Shown here in pieces: positions 12,001 to 21,590 of a DNA stretch of 64,000 nt. Under the pieces are notes generated by a model that worked only from the letters and a program-made list of their open reading frames with translations, was not told where the DNA came from and ran no database searches. This stretch comes from Anthoceros angustus (lineage: Eukaryota > Streptophyta > Anthocerotopsida > Anthocerotales > Anthocerotaceae), in assembly GCA_010909165.1 (NCBI GenBank), contig VJWM01000302.1, forward strand, positions 1-64,000. Direction: 5' to 3'. Both the position numbers and the translations under genes were made by a program. How positions within the stretch are numbered: position 1 is the stretch's first letter; the number at the start of each line of letters is the position of its first letter.

Positions 12001-12434
12001 GGAAGCCATACAACCTAGTCTGTGCAATGGCTCTAATGGACAAGAGATTTTTGCTCATGGAACATACAAAACGTCTTCAAGATGCAGGGTGGTGCCATCA
12101 AGCAGTGGAATGTTAACGACACCAACACCTCTACCTCAACACCACGTGAGTCTCCTACAAACACTGATTGTGGCATGGACTGTTTGTGATATGTTGAGAA
12201 CATCTGACGATTGTTGCAAACATGTGCTGTAGCTCCAGAATCGATAAACCAGTGATTAGAGGTTTCACGATAAGAGGTAAGGCAAACCGTTAACACAGAA
12301 CTGCTATTCTTGTGTATTGGAGTTGGATTCTGTCCAACTGCTCTGTCCTTAGATGTGACATGTGCTTCAGGTTTGAAGTCACGCTTAGGATCTACCTGCT
12401 TTTTCTTCCGGCAGTCCCTTTCCCAGTGACCCAA
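9023..12434 (-). pseudogene. Copia-B pol: protease, integrase, reverse transcriptase, RNase H
   Basis: In minus-strand order: protease with WFIDSGATAHV (about 12250), GAG-pre-integrase with LWHARLGHV (about 11845), integrase with a damaged central part and a readable NGVDERK-type Glu region (about 11360) after local indels, then FGSPAYAFIP and FVGYSEESKAYKL. Reverse transcriptase at 9855-10883 is one long open frame: KWVFKTKLK, RYKSRLVARGF, MDVCTAFLHGELEE and YGLKQSPRAW. Its YVDD motif reads DADD (9927-9938). RNase H follows in fragments, ending with FHARTKHIELYHHYIRD (about 9150). Frameshifts separate most domains. Length and order match a normal copia pol. Confidence 0.88.
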
Positions 12435-13390
12435 AAATCCACACCAGTTGCAGTTTCCCTGGCGTTTAGTGGAGCCAGATGAGTGTCAGTTCTGGCCACC
12501 GTTGTTATTGTTGCTGAACTTATCCTTCTTACTCTTATCTTTCCCCTTCCAAGGGCCTTTTCCTTTTGCAGCAAAAAGGACCTTGTCACCTCTGGCGACC
12601 ACGAACGATCTTCGACTGTTCTTCTTGTAGGAGGGCTCCAACCACTTCATTGAAGTTGATAGTAGCGATTCCGATGGCAAGACATGACATATGAGTCCAC
12701 GAGAGCGAGTTGGAGAACAAAAGTCTGATAGGAGGCAGGGAGGCTGGCAATGAGCTGAGCAGTCATGTCCACCTCCGAGATTTTGCTGTTGAGGGTAGCA
12801 AGCTGTGCTCTAAGATAGCATAGCTTCGACACATGTGCCCCAACCGATTCTCCATCCTTCAAACGCAGAGCATGGAAAGCATTACGGGCAGTAACCAAGG
12901 TAAGTATGTTTTGTACTTGATATGTGTCCGTCAACTGTTTCCAAACTGCAGCTGCTGTATCATGAAACTCCACCTCTGTGACGGTGGTTTCATCAAGTCC
13001 TGACAGCAAGATAGCATAAGCAATCTTGTTGCCCTTCTTCCACTTGTCAATAACATCTTGTGTCGGCTGATTTCCACCAACAGGCACAATGGAAGGATCC
13101 GGGAGAGTGCCATCGGCGTATTCCCACACATCGCAAGCGTTGAGATTGGCCTTCATGCAAGCTCTCCAACTTTCAAACCTGGTTTGAGTCCCATCAAATC
13201 TGTCTTTTTCCTTAAATTCTCCTGAGTAGGTAGAACCTATGAAAGTTGTAGTCTGCTGGGCTCATGTAAAACCCATGTTGGCAACAGGGAGAACGGGGAT
13301 AAAAGTGGGGATAATAGGGAGTGGTGGATTTGAGTAGAGCCAGGCAAAAAGTTCAGAGTCTGAGTCACTATCTGAGTCAAACAACGACAT
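12392..13390 (-). pseudogene. Copia-B gag (UBN2 type) with zinc knuckle
   Basis: Gag forms the virus-like particle and binds RNA. A likely start is the ATG at 13390, with an acidic DSDSDSE N-terminus. A TGA near 13262 interrupts it. The 12647-13156 frame contains the UBN2-like core (AYAILLSGL, AAAVWKQLTDTYQV, LRLKDGESVGAHV, LIASLPASYQ). A CX2CX4HX4C knuckle (CNWCGFLGHWERDC) lies near 12420 and runs into protease. The core is intact over 169 residues. Confidence 0.85.
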
Positions 13391-14022
13391 ATCCTACGGT
13401 AACGCCATTTGAGCTGTGTGTGTGGACTATGCTTCAGCTAACAGTGCTTGCAGGAGATTTGATAGGGACGAGAGCACGGGAAGGAGAGATGAATGTTATC
13501 CTATCCTGTCCGTGATCTTGTCTACTATGCAGATCTCAGGCACAGCGTGTGTTAACTCGAACGAACAATATGTGTGCAGGGACTGTGGGCCAGGGGAAGC
13601 AACGGATAAAAGTTTTATCCTAGCCTACGCTTGCTCTTCCTCTTGGTTCATAGTTCCACCACACATGAAATGGTGAAAAGGTACGTCTGTACTGAACAGA
13701 TACGTAGAAACCCTAAAAACCAGAAAAGTCACGTGAACGCTAACTAACAGGTGCAAGTGACCTTATTTTTCAGGTTGGGAGACACCAAGAGGTGTAGGAT
13801 CTGCGACAGGTCAGATTAGCCAGGCAAACACATGCAGTGCTGGACATCCACCCCAATAGGCACCTTGATCAGGGGCGCCGATTGGATGCTGGAATTGCAG
13901 CTTGCACATTTCCTGGCTATGGAGAGCGTCGCTTCAGATCACCACCTTTGACCTCACAGCATTCCTGCACTTGTGCACTCACGTGTAGGTACAAGTGAGT
14001 CCAAATACAGGGCTGTAGCAGG

Positions 14023-14597
14023 CTATACCTCTGAGATGGGTGCAGGGCGATGCTGGACAGTCAGGTTGGCCAAGTCATTCGCCACATTCAGCACTTCTCT
14101 TCGAACAGTTTCAATGTCAGAGGAGATTTCCACCAAGAACGGCTGAGTATTTGTGACGAACCTGATCATCAATGATTCAATTACTTCCAGCCAAAGAGAG
14201 AGCCTTTCTGAAGCAAAGGGATCTACTGACAGGAAAGGATTTTCTGCAGCAACCCATTGTGCTCCTCTCGTTGGTGGGGAAATATCCTCCTCTTTCGCGT
14301 CCTCACGCAATGAATTCTGAATTTGTGAATCTTTGTTTAACTGTGCGTGTAGGCGCTGACGGTGGGCAGCAACTCTGGCTTGAAAGCTGTTGGGAGAAGG
14401 CCGCCTTGGGACTCTGCTATAGTAGCTGCTGGGAGAAGCGTCTATTTACAACAAGCCTTTCCCTTCTGTCTACCATTAGTCCAAGAATCTGTGATGAGGT
14501 CATTGTGGCGCCTCTGTACATATACTTCCCTAGAGAGAACCCTTGAAGGAACGTCAGGAGGAGTCCTTTCACGACGTCTCCTGTTCCTTCGAGGCAT
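14023..14597 (-). pseudogene. Short extra frame in the Copia-B leader
   Basis: Between the primer site and gag there are about 1.4 kb. An ATG at 14597 starts an Arg-rich peptide (MPRRNRRRRERTPPD). After a frameshift, 14023-14310 reads 95 residues with two helical-looking stretches, LSLWLEVIESLMIRFV and DIETVRREVLNVANDLANL. I recognise no family. Open frames upstream of gag are unusual in copia elements, so this may be an accessory protein, captured sequence or chance. Confidence 0.35.
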
Positions 14598-14811
14598 TTT
14601 TCTTTAAGGCAGATTCATTTAGCAATATGTACCTATCTAAATTCTGACATGTTGAGTGCAGGCAGGTGAGACAGAGCTGTCAGAAGAACACAACATCTAT
14701 CTAAGATGCATGTTCTATGTTGCTGATAACTCTGTTTCGCTTGTCATGCTCAACATTGTCATAGCTACGTGCCATAGCTAGACATTTAGTGCAGCGGAAG
14801 TCGCAAAGCCG

Positions 14812-14825
14812 TAGCTCTGATACCA
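14812..14825 (-). promoter_or_regulatory. Copia-B tRNA primer-binding site
   Basis: TGGTATCAGAGCTA matches the standard plant initiator-Met-tRNA primer site and starts at the base after the LTR's terminal CA. Confidence 0.9.
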
Positions 14826-14897
14826 TGACACGATGTGCTAGGCATAGACAGCGTATGCAGAACACAAAACAATGAATACTAAGTTCTAACCCTAACA
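14826..14897 (-). repeat. Copia-B 5' LTR, internally deleted
   Basis: Only 72 bp remain. Both ends match the 3' LTR (AGCACATCGT on the inner side, TGTTAGGGTTAGAACTT on the outer). The missing middle includes the TATA box seen in the 3' LTR. Confidence 0.8.
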
Positions 14898-15410
14898 GAG
14901 CCATCTCTTGAGGGGCCCGCTGAACAAGGGCCCACTAGCAAGGCAAGAGAGGAGGGGGAGGAGGACTTGGTGGTGACCGTTATCGAGCCGCCACGGTGGC
15001 TCAGCAGTTTTGGGAAGGGAAGGGGCCGCCTCGCGGATCATCGATTGGGTGCGCCTGTGATTGTTAGGAGCTAGGGCTTGGGCCGCGGAACCAGGGGAGC
15101 AACCTTGACTAGCAGAGCAGCGTAGATAGGCGGAATAGAGAAATAGTGTTTGAGCTAGGGCCTTGAGCTGGCCACTAGCTAGAATAGGAGTGTAATAAAG
15201 GCGCGACCTTAGGCGCGATATAAAGAGGGCGTGCTCTAGTAAAGCATCTTTCTTTCTTGGGGTGGATCTGCGTTTCCTTGTAGACCCTTGCGTCTTTTGC
15301 TAGCGTGAGTCTGAGTCAACTGGCGAGCACGGCGGCGGAGAGACTAATCAAGGTCCTGGTGACGGACCCTAACGTGTGGTGGTGTGTGCAAGACTGGACG
15401 ATCAGGGACC
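14898..15410 (+). repeat. E2-like 3' sequence or LTR, no gene
   Basis: This continues E2 on the far side of Copia-B. It holds a TATA box (GATATAAAG, about 15218-15226) roughly 30 bp upstream of a pyrimidine-rich run, as in an LTR promoter. The stretch 15330-15400 matches the minus strand of about 35220-35310, sharing GTGACGGACCCTAACGTG followed by GGTGTGTGC. The LTR edge could not be fixed. Confidence 0.4.
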
Positions 15411-16152
15411 TGTCGCGCCTTAGCAGCATAGCGGCATGGCACCGGGTTCTCATGCATATGTGTCATCCTACCTTACACATTGCTCATATGCGTTTGTTCA
15501 GGACAATTATGCAAGCTTGATTCCACCCAAGTGAGGGGAAGGGTTCACCCCCAAAATGGCAAAACGCGATCGTTATCCCTTCCAAGCACTCTCGTGGGCA
15601 GCATAGCTTAGAGAGATCTTAGGGCAACCTCGCCGACACCCTCTATCCCTAGCTCACATTCGCCACCCCAACGGGAGCTGTATGGCTGCCCTCTCTACTG
15701 GGCAAACATCAGCAATCCGCCTCGCCCTGCGGATTGCTGCCCCTTAAAACCACCTACACCGGCCAGGCAGCTGTGATCATGAGCGGCGACCGGCGCTGCC
15801 GAACCCCGGTGGCCGTGGCCGTGCCGAGATCAAGCTTGGCGCTTCGTGCTCCATGTGAACCCGTCTCCATGCCTTGGGAATATGCCGTTGCCGCTCCACA
15901 TGACTATACACATCTTTGCTCACATACTATCATGCCATCATGCCTATCACCACACACATGCATCCTTTCTCCTATCTACCCGGCCAAAGCGCCCGGTTGC
16001 CATGGTATCGCGCCTTAGCGACATAAGCGGCATGGCACCGGGTTCTCATGCGTATGTGTCATCCTACCTTACACATTGCTCATATGCGTTTGTTCAGGAC
16101 AATTATGCAAGCTTTATTCCACCCAAGTGAGGGGAAGGGTTCACCCCCAAAA
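15411..16152 (+). mobile_element. T: TRIM-like unit, partial tandem (internal, LTR, internal)
   Basis: A ~146-bp block (15411-15556) recurs as 16003-16152. Between the copies lies a 446-bp LTR (15557-16002) running from TGGCAA to TTGCCA, and that LTR recurs at 24236-24680. In plus orientation the LTR is followed without spacer by TGGTATCGCGCC (16003-16014), close to a Met-tRNA primer site. Each short block ends in a purine tract (AAGTGAGGGGAAGGG, 16125-16139) shortly before an LTR start. LTR, primer site, ~150 bp, purine tract, LTR is the layout of a terminal-repeat retrotransposon in miniature. Alternatively these LTRs belong to Gy1 and the short block is a duplicated 3' end. Confidence 0.55.
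15557..16002 (+). repeat. LTR of unit T, left copy
   Basis: It matches 24236-24680 with many small indels. Shared landmarks include CGCGATCGTTATCCCTTCC, GACTATACACATCTTTG and CATGCATCCTTTCTCCTAT. The ends are TG and CA. Confidence 0.75.
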
Positions 16153-16278
16153 TGGCCCCCCTGCCAAAGTCGCGACCACAATTGATGCTGGTTGTGGCAG
16201 CACTTTGGACACTTCAAATTCCATAGAAGCGCCGGTAAAACCGTCTGAACATCAAATCCATTTGAGGTTCAGGGTTTG

Positions 16279-17055
16279 TCATCTTGCAACCCTCCATGGC
16301 GGAAGGGCCGCCACCCGCCGCTCCTCGGGATCAAAATATTCATCAATCTGTGCCTTGCCTAATCGTTGCCGTTCCCTAGCGCGATGTCGAGCCAATAGCT
16401 CTTCCTCTTCATCACTGTCCAGCTCGGTCTTCACCCTGGGAAGTTGTGTCCCATTTAATCCATTTACATAATATTGCTTTTCAAGGCATTGTGCCCGCAA
16501 GAAATCCCCCACATTGTTATTAAGGAGATACCAACACTCAGACGTTGGTTCGTCCCACTCCAACACTCCCGTCCTCAAACATGCAAACACCCTGTAGAAA
16601 GCCCTAGGATAGCCGATGGCATACCGGCCCGCTCTTTCTCGATGAAAGTGACTAAGCCATACCTTTAAGCTGCGCACGTCGGCTGGCTTCTCTTGCTGCC
16701 GATACATGAGGAAGCCTTCCTTGGGCCAGTGATCGAAAACTTGGTGCATAAACAGATGATGCTCCGGTTTGAAAAACCCATAATAGCTGGTCCACAGTTT
16801 GCTGTTCATGCCCGACTGCGAGTTCAAAAAGGTCCTTGTGATCATAGGAAAATTCTCCACCGGACATGTCTCATGATGCGATTCCACATATAACAAGAAG
16901 GCTTGCAATTCCAGAAAGGTTTCCGGCCGTTCAGGCTTGCCAGGTTGATACTTGCGTACCAACGGGTTGCGCCACTTGTCCTCCCACGGTCGGATGCAGG
17001 TGAGGCCTGTGAGCCATCTGCGGCGAAGCATCATTGACCTCCAAATCCATGTCAA
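16279..17055 (-). CDS. Gy1 third open frame, 258 residues, unknown function
   Basis: This uninterrupted frame lies about 590 bp downstream of the PHD finger and reaches almost to the element's 3' edge. I do not recognise a family. Visible features are many aromatic residues (LWTSYYGFFKPEHHLFMHQV, FYRVFACLRTGVLEWDE), then an acidic/basic tail (ELDSDEEEELLARHRARERQR) and a short end (IDEYFDPEE). There is no signal peptide or clear membrane segment. The true start may lie upstream in another frame (about 17033, MDLEVND) if an indel occurred near 16985. The position after pol resembles extra 3' genes of some large gypsy elements. That it is intact while pol is broken is notable, though it may be chance. 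Confidence 0.55.
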   Translation of the reverse strand: MTWIWRSMMLRRRWLTGLTCIRPWEDKWRNPLVRKYQPGKPERPETFLELQAFLLYVESHHETCPVENFPMITRTFLNSQSGMNSKLWTSYYGFFKPEHHLFMHQVFDHWPKEGFLMYRQQEKPADVRSLKVWLSHFHRERAGRYAIGYPRAFYRVFACLRTGVLEWDEPTSECWYLLNNNVGDFLRAQCLEKQYYVNGLNGTQLPRVKTELDSDEEEELLARHRARERQRLGKAQIDEYFDPEERRVAALPPWRVAR

Positions 17056-17645
17056 CCCACGATAACCGATGCCCTACACACTTGCAACTGTGTTTGGCCC
17101 TCCAATGCCTCACCGTCAAACTAGGGCAATCCAACTACGCCCCACCTCACGACTTCCGCTGTAAGCTCGACGCGCGTGGTGGCGTCCGTCGTGAATGCCC
17201 ACACGACTCCGATTTCTCAGCAGTGCAATTGGTGCTGTACAACCCTACACCACCTCCTCAAGTGCCCCCTCTTAAGGCACCGTGATCACCACCAATCGGT
17301 TTCAAGTGCACAAGCACACACCCGATGGTCGGAGGACGCCTCTATGGTCTCCTCCGCGTCAGCAAAGATGTATGCCCGTCAGTCCTCTGCTAAGCGAGCA
17401 CCTCGTGTCCGCCGCACCCTCACCTTCACTGCCGTGCGCGCCCTCTGCATTGAGCCGCAAGGCTGGCTGGTTAATGGCCCGCCCATTTGTTACTTCCTCG
17501 TCTCCACTCCTTCGCTCAAACCCGCGCCCGCTATCGTGGCGTGTCGGTGCTGTGTGTAACACACATGGGTTTTTCATGCACCGTTTTGCCCTAGCTAACG
17601 CGCGCCTTCGCGGAGGCCGTTTTTGGCGAGCCATTCCCGGCCATT
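17056..17645 (-). other. Gy1 spacer between pol and the third frame
   Basis: The pol stop is at about 17648. The following ~590 bp are GC-rich with several antisense open stretches but nothing recognisable. It could hold a promoter or splice site for the downstream frame, but I see no specific signal. Confidence 0.35.
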
Positions 17646-17647
17646 TC

Positions 17648-18169
17648 TTATTGCTGAACATCACACCGATGACAGTACCACGCGCCATCAGGTATCACTG
17701 TGAGCGGGGGCCGCAAACAAAACGCATGGTACCCTCGGTTACATTTGTCACAAAGCAACATCACTTCTGGATCCGTGATGTGACCACACGATTCGCAAGA
17801 TAAATGAAGCGGAGGCTGCCAGGCCTGTGGTTGAGTCATGGTGTCTAGGTTGGGCAAATGACATGGTGCTAAGTGACGCATGTGCTCCTTGCACCGTCGC
17901 CCGTCCTGGCCTTCCAGCTCAATCACCCCTTGTTCACCCACACTCACCACTCGTAAGATTAAGCGTCCGGTGCTTACATCCAACGTGCTCGACGGTCGGT
18001 GTTGTAAGTACACAAAGTCCCCTTCTTCGAATTTTCTTGCTTTGGGCTTCCATGATCCTCCTCGCGTAAAGGCGTATCGGAGTTGGTCTCGGTGTTGCGC
18101 GACTGCCAAGTTGTCCATAGCCATTGGCATCACCCGCTGAAAAAGCTTCGCTCGCTCTTGCAACTCCAC
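17648..18169 (-). CDS. Gy1 integrase C-terminal domain fused to a PHD finger
   Basis: This is an intact 173-residue end of the pol polyprotein. Residues 1-110 look like a gypsy integrase tail: a helical QRVMPMAMDNLAVAQHRDQLRY segment in front of a basic, SH3-like part with FEEGDFVYLQHR and RHLAPCHLPN. Residues 125-169 form a complete C4HC3 PHD finger: Cys125, Cys128, Cys140, Cys143, His148, Cys151, Cys166, Cys169, with the typical DKCNRGYH and AWYC core. PHD fingers usually read the histone H3 N-terminal tail, so it may steer integration to chromatin with a given H3K4 state. That role is inferred by analogy with integrase chromodomains. The stop follows the finger by four residues, so the finger is the very C-terminus. 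Confidence 0.88.
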   Translation of the reverse strand: MELQERAKLFQRVMPMAMDNLAVAQHRDQLRYAFTRGGSWKPKARKFEEGDFVYLQHRPSSTLDVSTGRLILRVVSVGEQGVIELEGQDGRRCKEHMRHLAPCHLPNLDTMTQPQAWQPPLHLSCESCGHITDPEVMLLCDKCNRGYHAFCLRPPLTVIPDGAWYCHRCDVQQ

Positions 18170-19110
18170 GAGGCAGCCCGGACCATGCCCAATCCACGAG
18201 AATAAGTGTCACACAATGTTTGGCATCGCATTCCGTCCGAACATGATGTAGTCTGGTGAAGTTGCCATGTATTTGCTGCCTGGCGATCACATGCCCCAAT
18301 GCCACGTATGGCGTAATTCATCCCAACACTCGGGTTCGATCTCGGTGCAATACTTGCGGAGAGAGTCCTTGAAAGTTTGCACCAACCGCTCGGCCAACCC
18401 GTCGGCTTGAGGGTGGTCTCGGGAGTCGACGATGATCTATCGACTTGATCCAACGGTGTTTGAAATTCACCTCGAAACTGTTGCCTTGGTTGTCAATACT
18501 TATACGGCTCCCATGCCTAAGCACACCTTGAAATGCCCTTATACTTGGAGCTTCTAATCGGCGAAGGCCAATTCCACCCATTCGAAGTGCTCTATCATCA
18601 ACATGCAATGCTTGTTACCTTGCCTAGTGTGGGTAGTTCGGCATCAAATCGACGGACCACACGAAAAACAATCCACGATGGGCGGTGCAACACCACGTCT
18701 GGGCCAACCTTGCTTTCACAGCATCACGAAGCGCGCATCGCGACACTGCTCCACATCGGCATGCCATGCGGACCAAAAGTATGCGGTTTTCAGCGTGATC
18801 GCTTCACCAAAGTGTCACATCTTGTGCACCTTGGTTACCAATGGTTTCCTTTCTTCCACAGGCGGCACCTCTTTGTTGATCCCTCGATCGACTATGAGCA
18901 CCTTACCATCCTTGTCGCATAGCGAGCAATTCTTCGCACTTTTGGAGAGATACTTCATCCGTCGGGCATATCCGTCTCTCAACAGCGGAATGGCGTGTTC
19001 GAGCTTCCATATGTCTCGAGTCCCCTTGGAGTGGTTCTTTGTTAGTTTACCTTCTATGGCCATCATGGCGGCGAGCACATCTTGGCGGTGTCATTCCGTA
19101 GTCTTATCGC
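18170..19110 (-). pseudogene. Gy1 integrase core, frameshifted
   Basis: The zinc-binding and catalytic parts are readable in pieces. Frame 18815-19078 contains KDGKVLIVDRG, KPLVTKVHKM, followed in another frame by HFGEAITLKTAYFW, typical of the H2C2 region. Downstream come a central-domain stretch with LPTLGKVTSI, an Asp in DNQGNSFE (about 18480), and a Glu region reading GLAERLVQTF in one frame (about 18380). The order and spacing fit a gypsy integrase. At least four frameshifts are needed to connect the pieces, so this copy cannot make an active enzyme as sequenced. Confidence 0.75.
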
Positions 19111-19199
19111 GATGGTGTCCGCCGCCACACACGGGTTCTGAGCCCATCTGCATTGAGATGCACTTTTCCTGCCCGATGCACTGTCGCATATCATATTCG

Positions 19200-20300
19200 A
19201 CAAACACAAGGCCCATCGCTTCCCTTCGACTTCATGTCATTAGCGGTGCGAGGTTGATGGTGCGTGACCGGTAGCTTCGACCAAATAGGTACACTCTAAA
19301 GTGCGGGACCGCCCACCCAGCGAGACATTCTCCTTCATAAGGCAGTAGTTGGCCTCTGCGGTGTTGTTCGATCTACTTCATATGCCACGACCCTCTCTCT
19401 TCCTTCCTCATCCTGCGCAGCCCCTATGCCTCACTCCGGTCCAGTATACAAAAGCGAAGGGCCTTTCGAGTTGGGCCTTCTAAGCATTAACTCTCAGCTG
19501 CTCTTTTAGCTCTTGCCATGCTTGCTCCTGCTCCTGCTCCCAGTGCCAATGGACATCTTTTTTGAGCAACTCATACAACGGCTTGCAGGTGCCGCTCATG
19601 TTTCTTATGAACCGGCGATAATAGTTCACTAGCCCCAGGAATGCCCTCAGGGCGGCCACATCCTTGGGTCTAGGCATGAGATTCACTGCCTGCACCTTGG
19701 CCAATTGTGGCAACACTCCTCCTGGTACAATTTTGTGCCCCAAGTAGTCGATCTCTCTAGCAAATTTGCTTCACAGGATGGGCTTCGGCCGGTTGTGTAC
19801 CGTTGTAGCAACATCTCCAAGTGCTCAAGGTGTTCTTCAAACTATCAGAACACGATGTCATCGATGTAGCACTTGACAACGCCTTGCGACTCAAGTCGCT
19901 ACTGTTGAAAATATATGGACGTTCTTTAATCCGAATGGCATGGTCTCCCATTCCATAAGCTCCTTGCCCCAAAATGCCGTCTTACACTGTCTTTCTCCTC
20001 AATCACAATCTGGTTGAATCCGGACCCGAAAGTCAAGTGTGGTGAAGTATTTGGCCTCTGGAGCGTCAAAGATCTCGTCGGGGGTAGGCATGGGATACCG
20101 TTCCGCGTTATCTCATTCGAGCTCGATAATCCCCACATTCTCTGTCCTTCCATTCCCGTGTTCATCCTTTTGGCCGGAAGCATGCTGCGACATATTGCGA
20201 GGTTGACTTCTGATCGGACCGACTCTGCGACTCATGCCGTTTGTCCACGATGTCCCTCCATGGGGCTCAACTTGTCTTCGTGAACACCGGTTCGCCGGTG
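19200..20300 (-). pseudogene. Gy1 reverse transcriptase and RNase H
   Basis: A start like KFKITTTGEPVF (about 20300) precedes a broken fingers/palm region with CGDYRAR (about 20125), TLDF, KTAFWG and MPFGLKN in different frames. The active site reads YIDD at 19868-19857. The frame 19480-19743 is intact and shows the thumb/connection (LRAFLGLVNYYRRFI, KPLYELLKK). RNase H follows in pieces with YEGE and FRVYLFGR (about 19340). The set is diagnostic of Ty3/gypsy. It is decayed by indels and single stops. Confidence 0.8.
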
Positions 20301-20559
20301 GTGGTGATCTTGAACTTGATGATCATATCGAATTGGCCCAATGAGCGCATAAAGGTACCTCGGTTTACGAGTAGCATCTCCGAATCTTTTCTTTGCTCGG
20401 TTGCAGCTCTTCACATATTTGCCACTCATCGTCCGGACTTGCGTGGTTCCCTTCCGGTAGCAATGGGGCGTGCTTCTTATGAGCTCGCTCACGGCTTCTC
20501 GCGTGAGGATCCAGATCTATCTTTGTCGTCACATATGAGCAGACGCTCCCTGCTGTCCT

Positions 20560-21590
20560 TTTGACACATGGCCAGTTGTATGGCCAACCCTGTGGTCAGC
20601 AACCATTGCATACAAGTGATATCAAAGGCTTGCCCGATCAATCTGCACCGGAAAGATTCAGACACGCCAGGTGTATAAGTGCCCCCTGCACCATATCCCA
20701 TGGCCCGCTCTCGTTCGGTTACCGTGGGCTCCCCAACTTCATTTCCCTCATTGACTGACCATGCCTCCTCCTCCTTTCCACGAGCATAAGTTGGATGGTC
20801 TTGACAAGCGTGGGCCAGGCCCTTCTTGGCTTTCCAACCACATTCACCGGGTAATGAGGCAGTTTGTCCCTCTTACGCACTTGTTGTGAACATCGCCCAG
20901 GCTCCAGGATGTCATCTACATAACAGTTACTGCGTCAATGGGTGATGCCTCAGGTTGGTCACACTACCCACATTGGTCCAGAAACTTCGTACCCGGTGTG
21001 CATATGAGCCGGTTTGCACAGCATCGACAATGAACTCTTCTCCCAGCCAACCTCTGAGTTGCGCATATTGTCTTCTCACACACGCTTGTCAAAAGCACCA
21101 CACACATTTTCAAGCACGTACCAACAGGACGGGTTGACTGCTTGCACTTCCTGTAGGATCCGAATGACCTCCACAGCCAGTTCCATGCCATTGCCTGAGC
21201 CACGCCCAGCTTGGGAGAAGGTCTTGCACTCCCATCCTGCGATCAACAGGTCTACCTTGCACCCAATGACCCCAAGCTGTCGCTTACCCACCAGTCGGAT
21301 GTCCGCGGGCAGTCTGCTCTGACAGCCTTTAATGGCTTCCCTGCTCAACAAAGTGGGGTTCTCCCTTTGTAGCCGAATGATCCTGGCCCTTAGCCACCGC
21401 GCGCGTCCTTTCATCCAGCTCGACACACGTGTACTTCTTGATCGGAATGCCACTTCTTAGTGCCGCTTCCAACCCGCTGCTGATCCCAGAGCACAGTTCC
21501 ATCAAGTGAATGCCTCGTCCATCCGCTGCCCATTGAATCACCTTGTTGTTGATTCGCAGCCTAGCCGGGTTCAAGGCCGGCATCTTCGGC
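20560..21590 (-). pseudogene. Gy1 C5 cytosine-DNA methyltransferase
   Basis: The domain would methylate cytosine C5 in DNA. Motif I, LMELCSGISSGLEAALRSG with VELDE, is at about 21510-21415. Motif IV, AGWECKTFSQAGRGSG, is at about 21240-21195, with the catalytic Cys codon at 21226-21228 and Glu in place of the usual Pro before it. Motif VI, LENV, is at about 21103-21114. Motif VIII, reading RSFWTN, is at about 20990-20973. A PTLV-type segment is near 20800, motif IX (MGYGAGGT) near 20700-20675, and motif X (RCRLIGQAFDI) near 20650-20615. The order is unpermuted, so it is not DRM-like. Length is about 330 residues with a small target-recognition region, closer to DNMT3-like or phage-type enzymes than to DNMT1/MET1. 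The N-terminal part is in one frame with protease; later parts are separated by about three frameshifts. Confidence 0.88.

Larger units (their letters stand above)
8024..14897 (-). mobile_element. Copia-B, nearly complete Ty1/copia retrotransposon
   Basis: Reading on the minus strand: a 5' LTR remnant (14826-14897), a primer site complementary to initiator Met-tRNA (TGGTATCAGAGCTA, 14825-14812) directly abutting it, a long leader with a short frame, gag, pol, a polypurine tract (AAGAGGAGG, about 8188-8180) and a 3' LTR (8024-8179). LTRs share ends beginning TGTTAGGGTTAGAAC. The flanks (gagacc on the left, gagcc on the right) look like a damaged 5-bp target duplication. The element sits between E2 coding sequence and E2-like 3' sequence, so it inserted into E2. 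Confidence 0.9.

Noticed and set aside
14812-14825. tRNA-like sequence suggesting a tRNA gene
   Set aside because: Only a 14-bp stretch complementary to a tRNA 3' end is present, which is a primer-binding site. No cloverleaf surrounds it. The same holds at 16003, 25103, 47083 and 54524.
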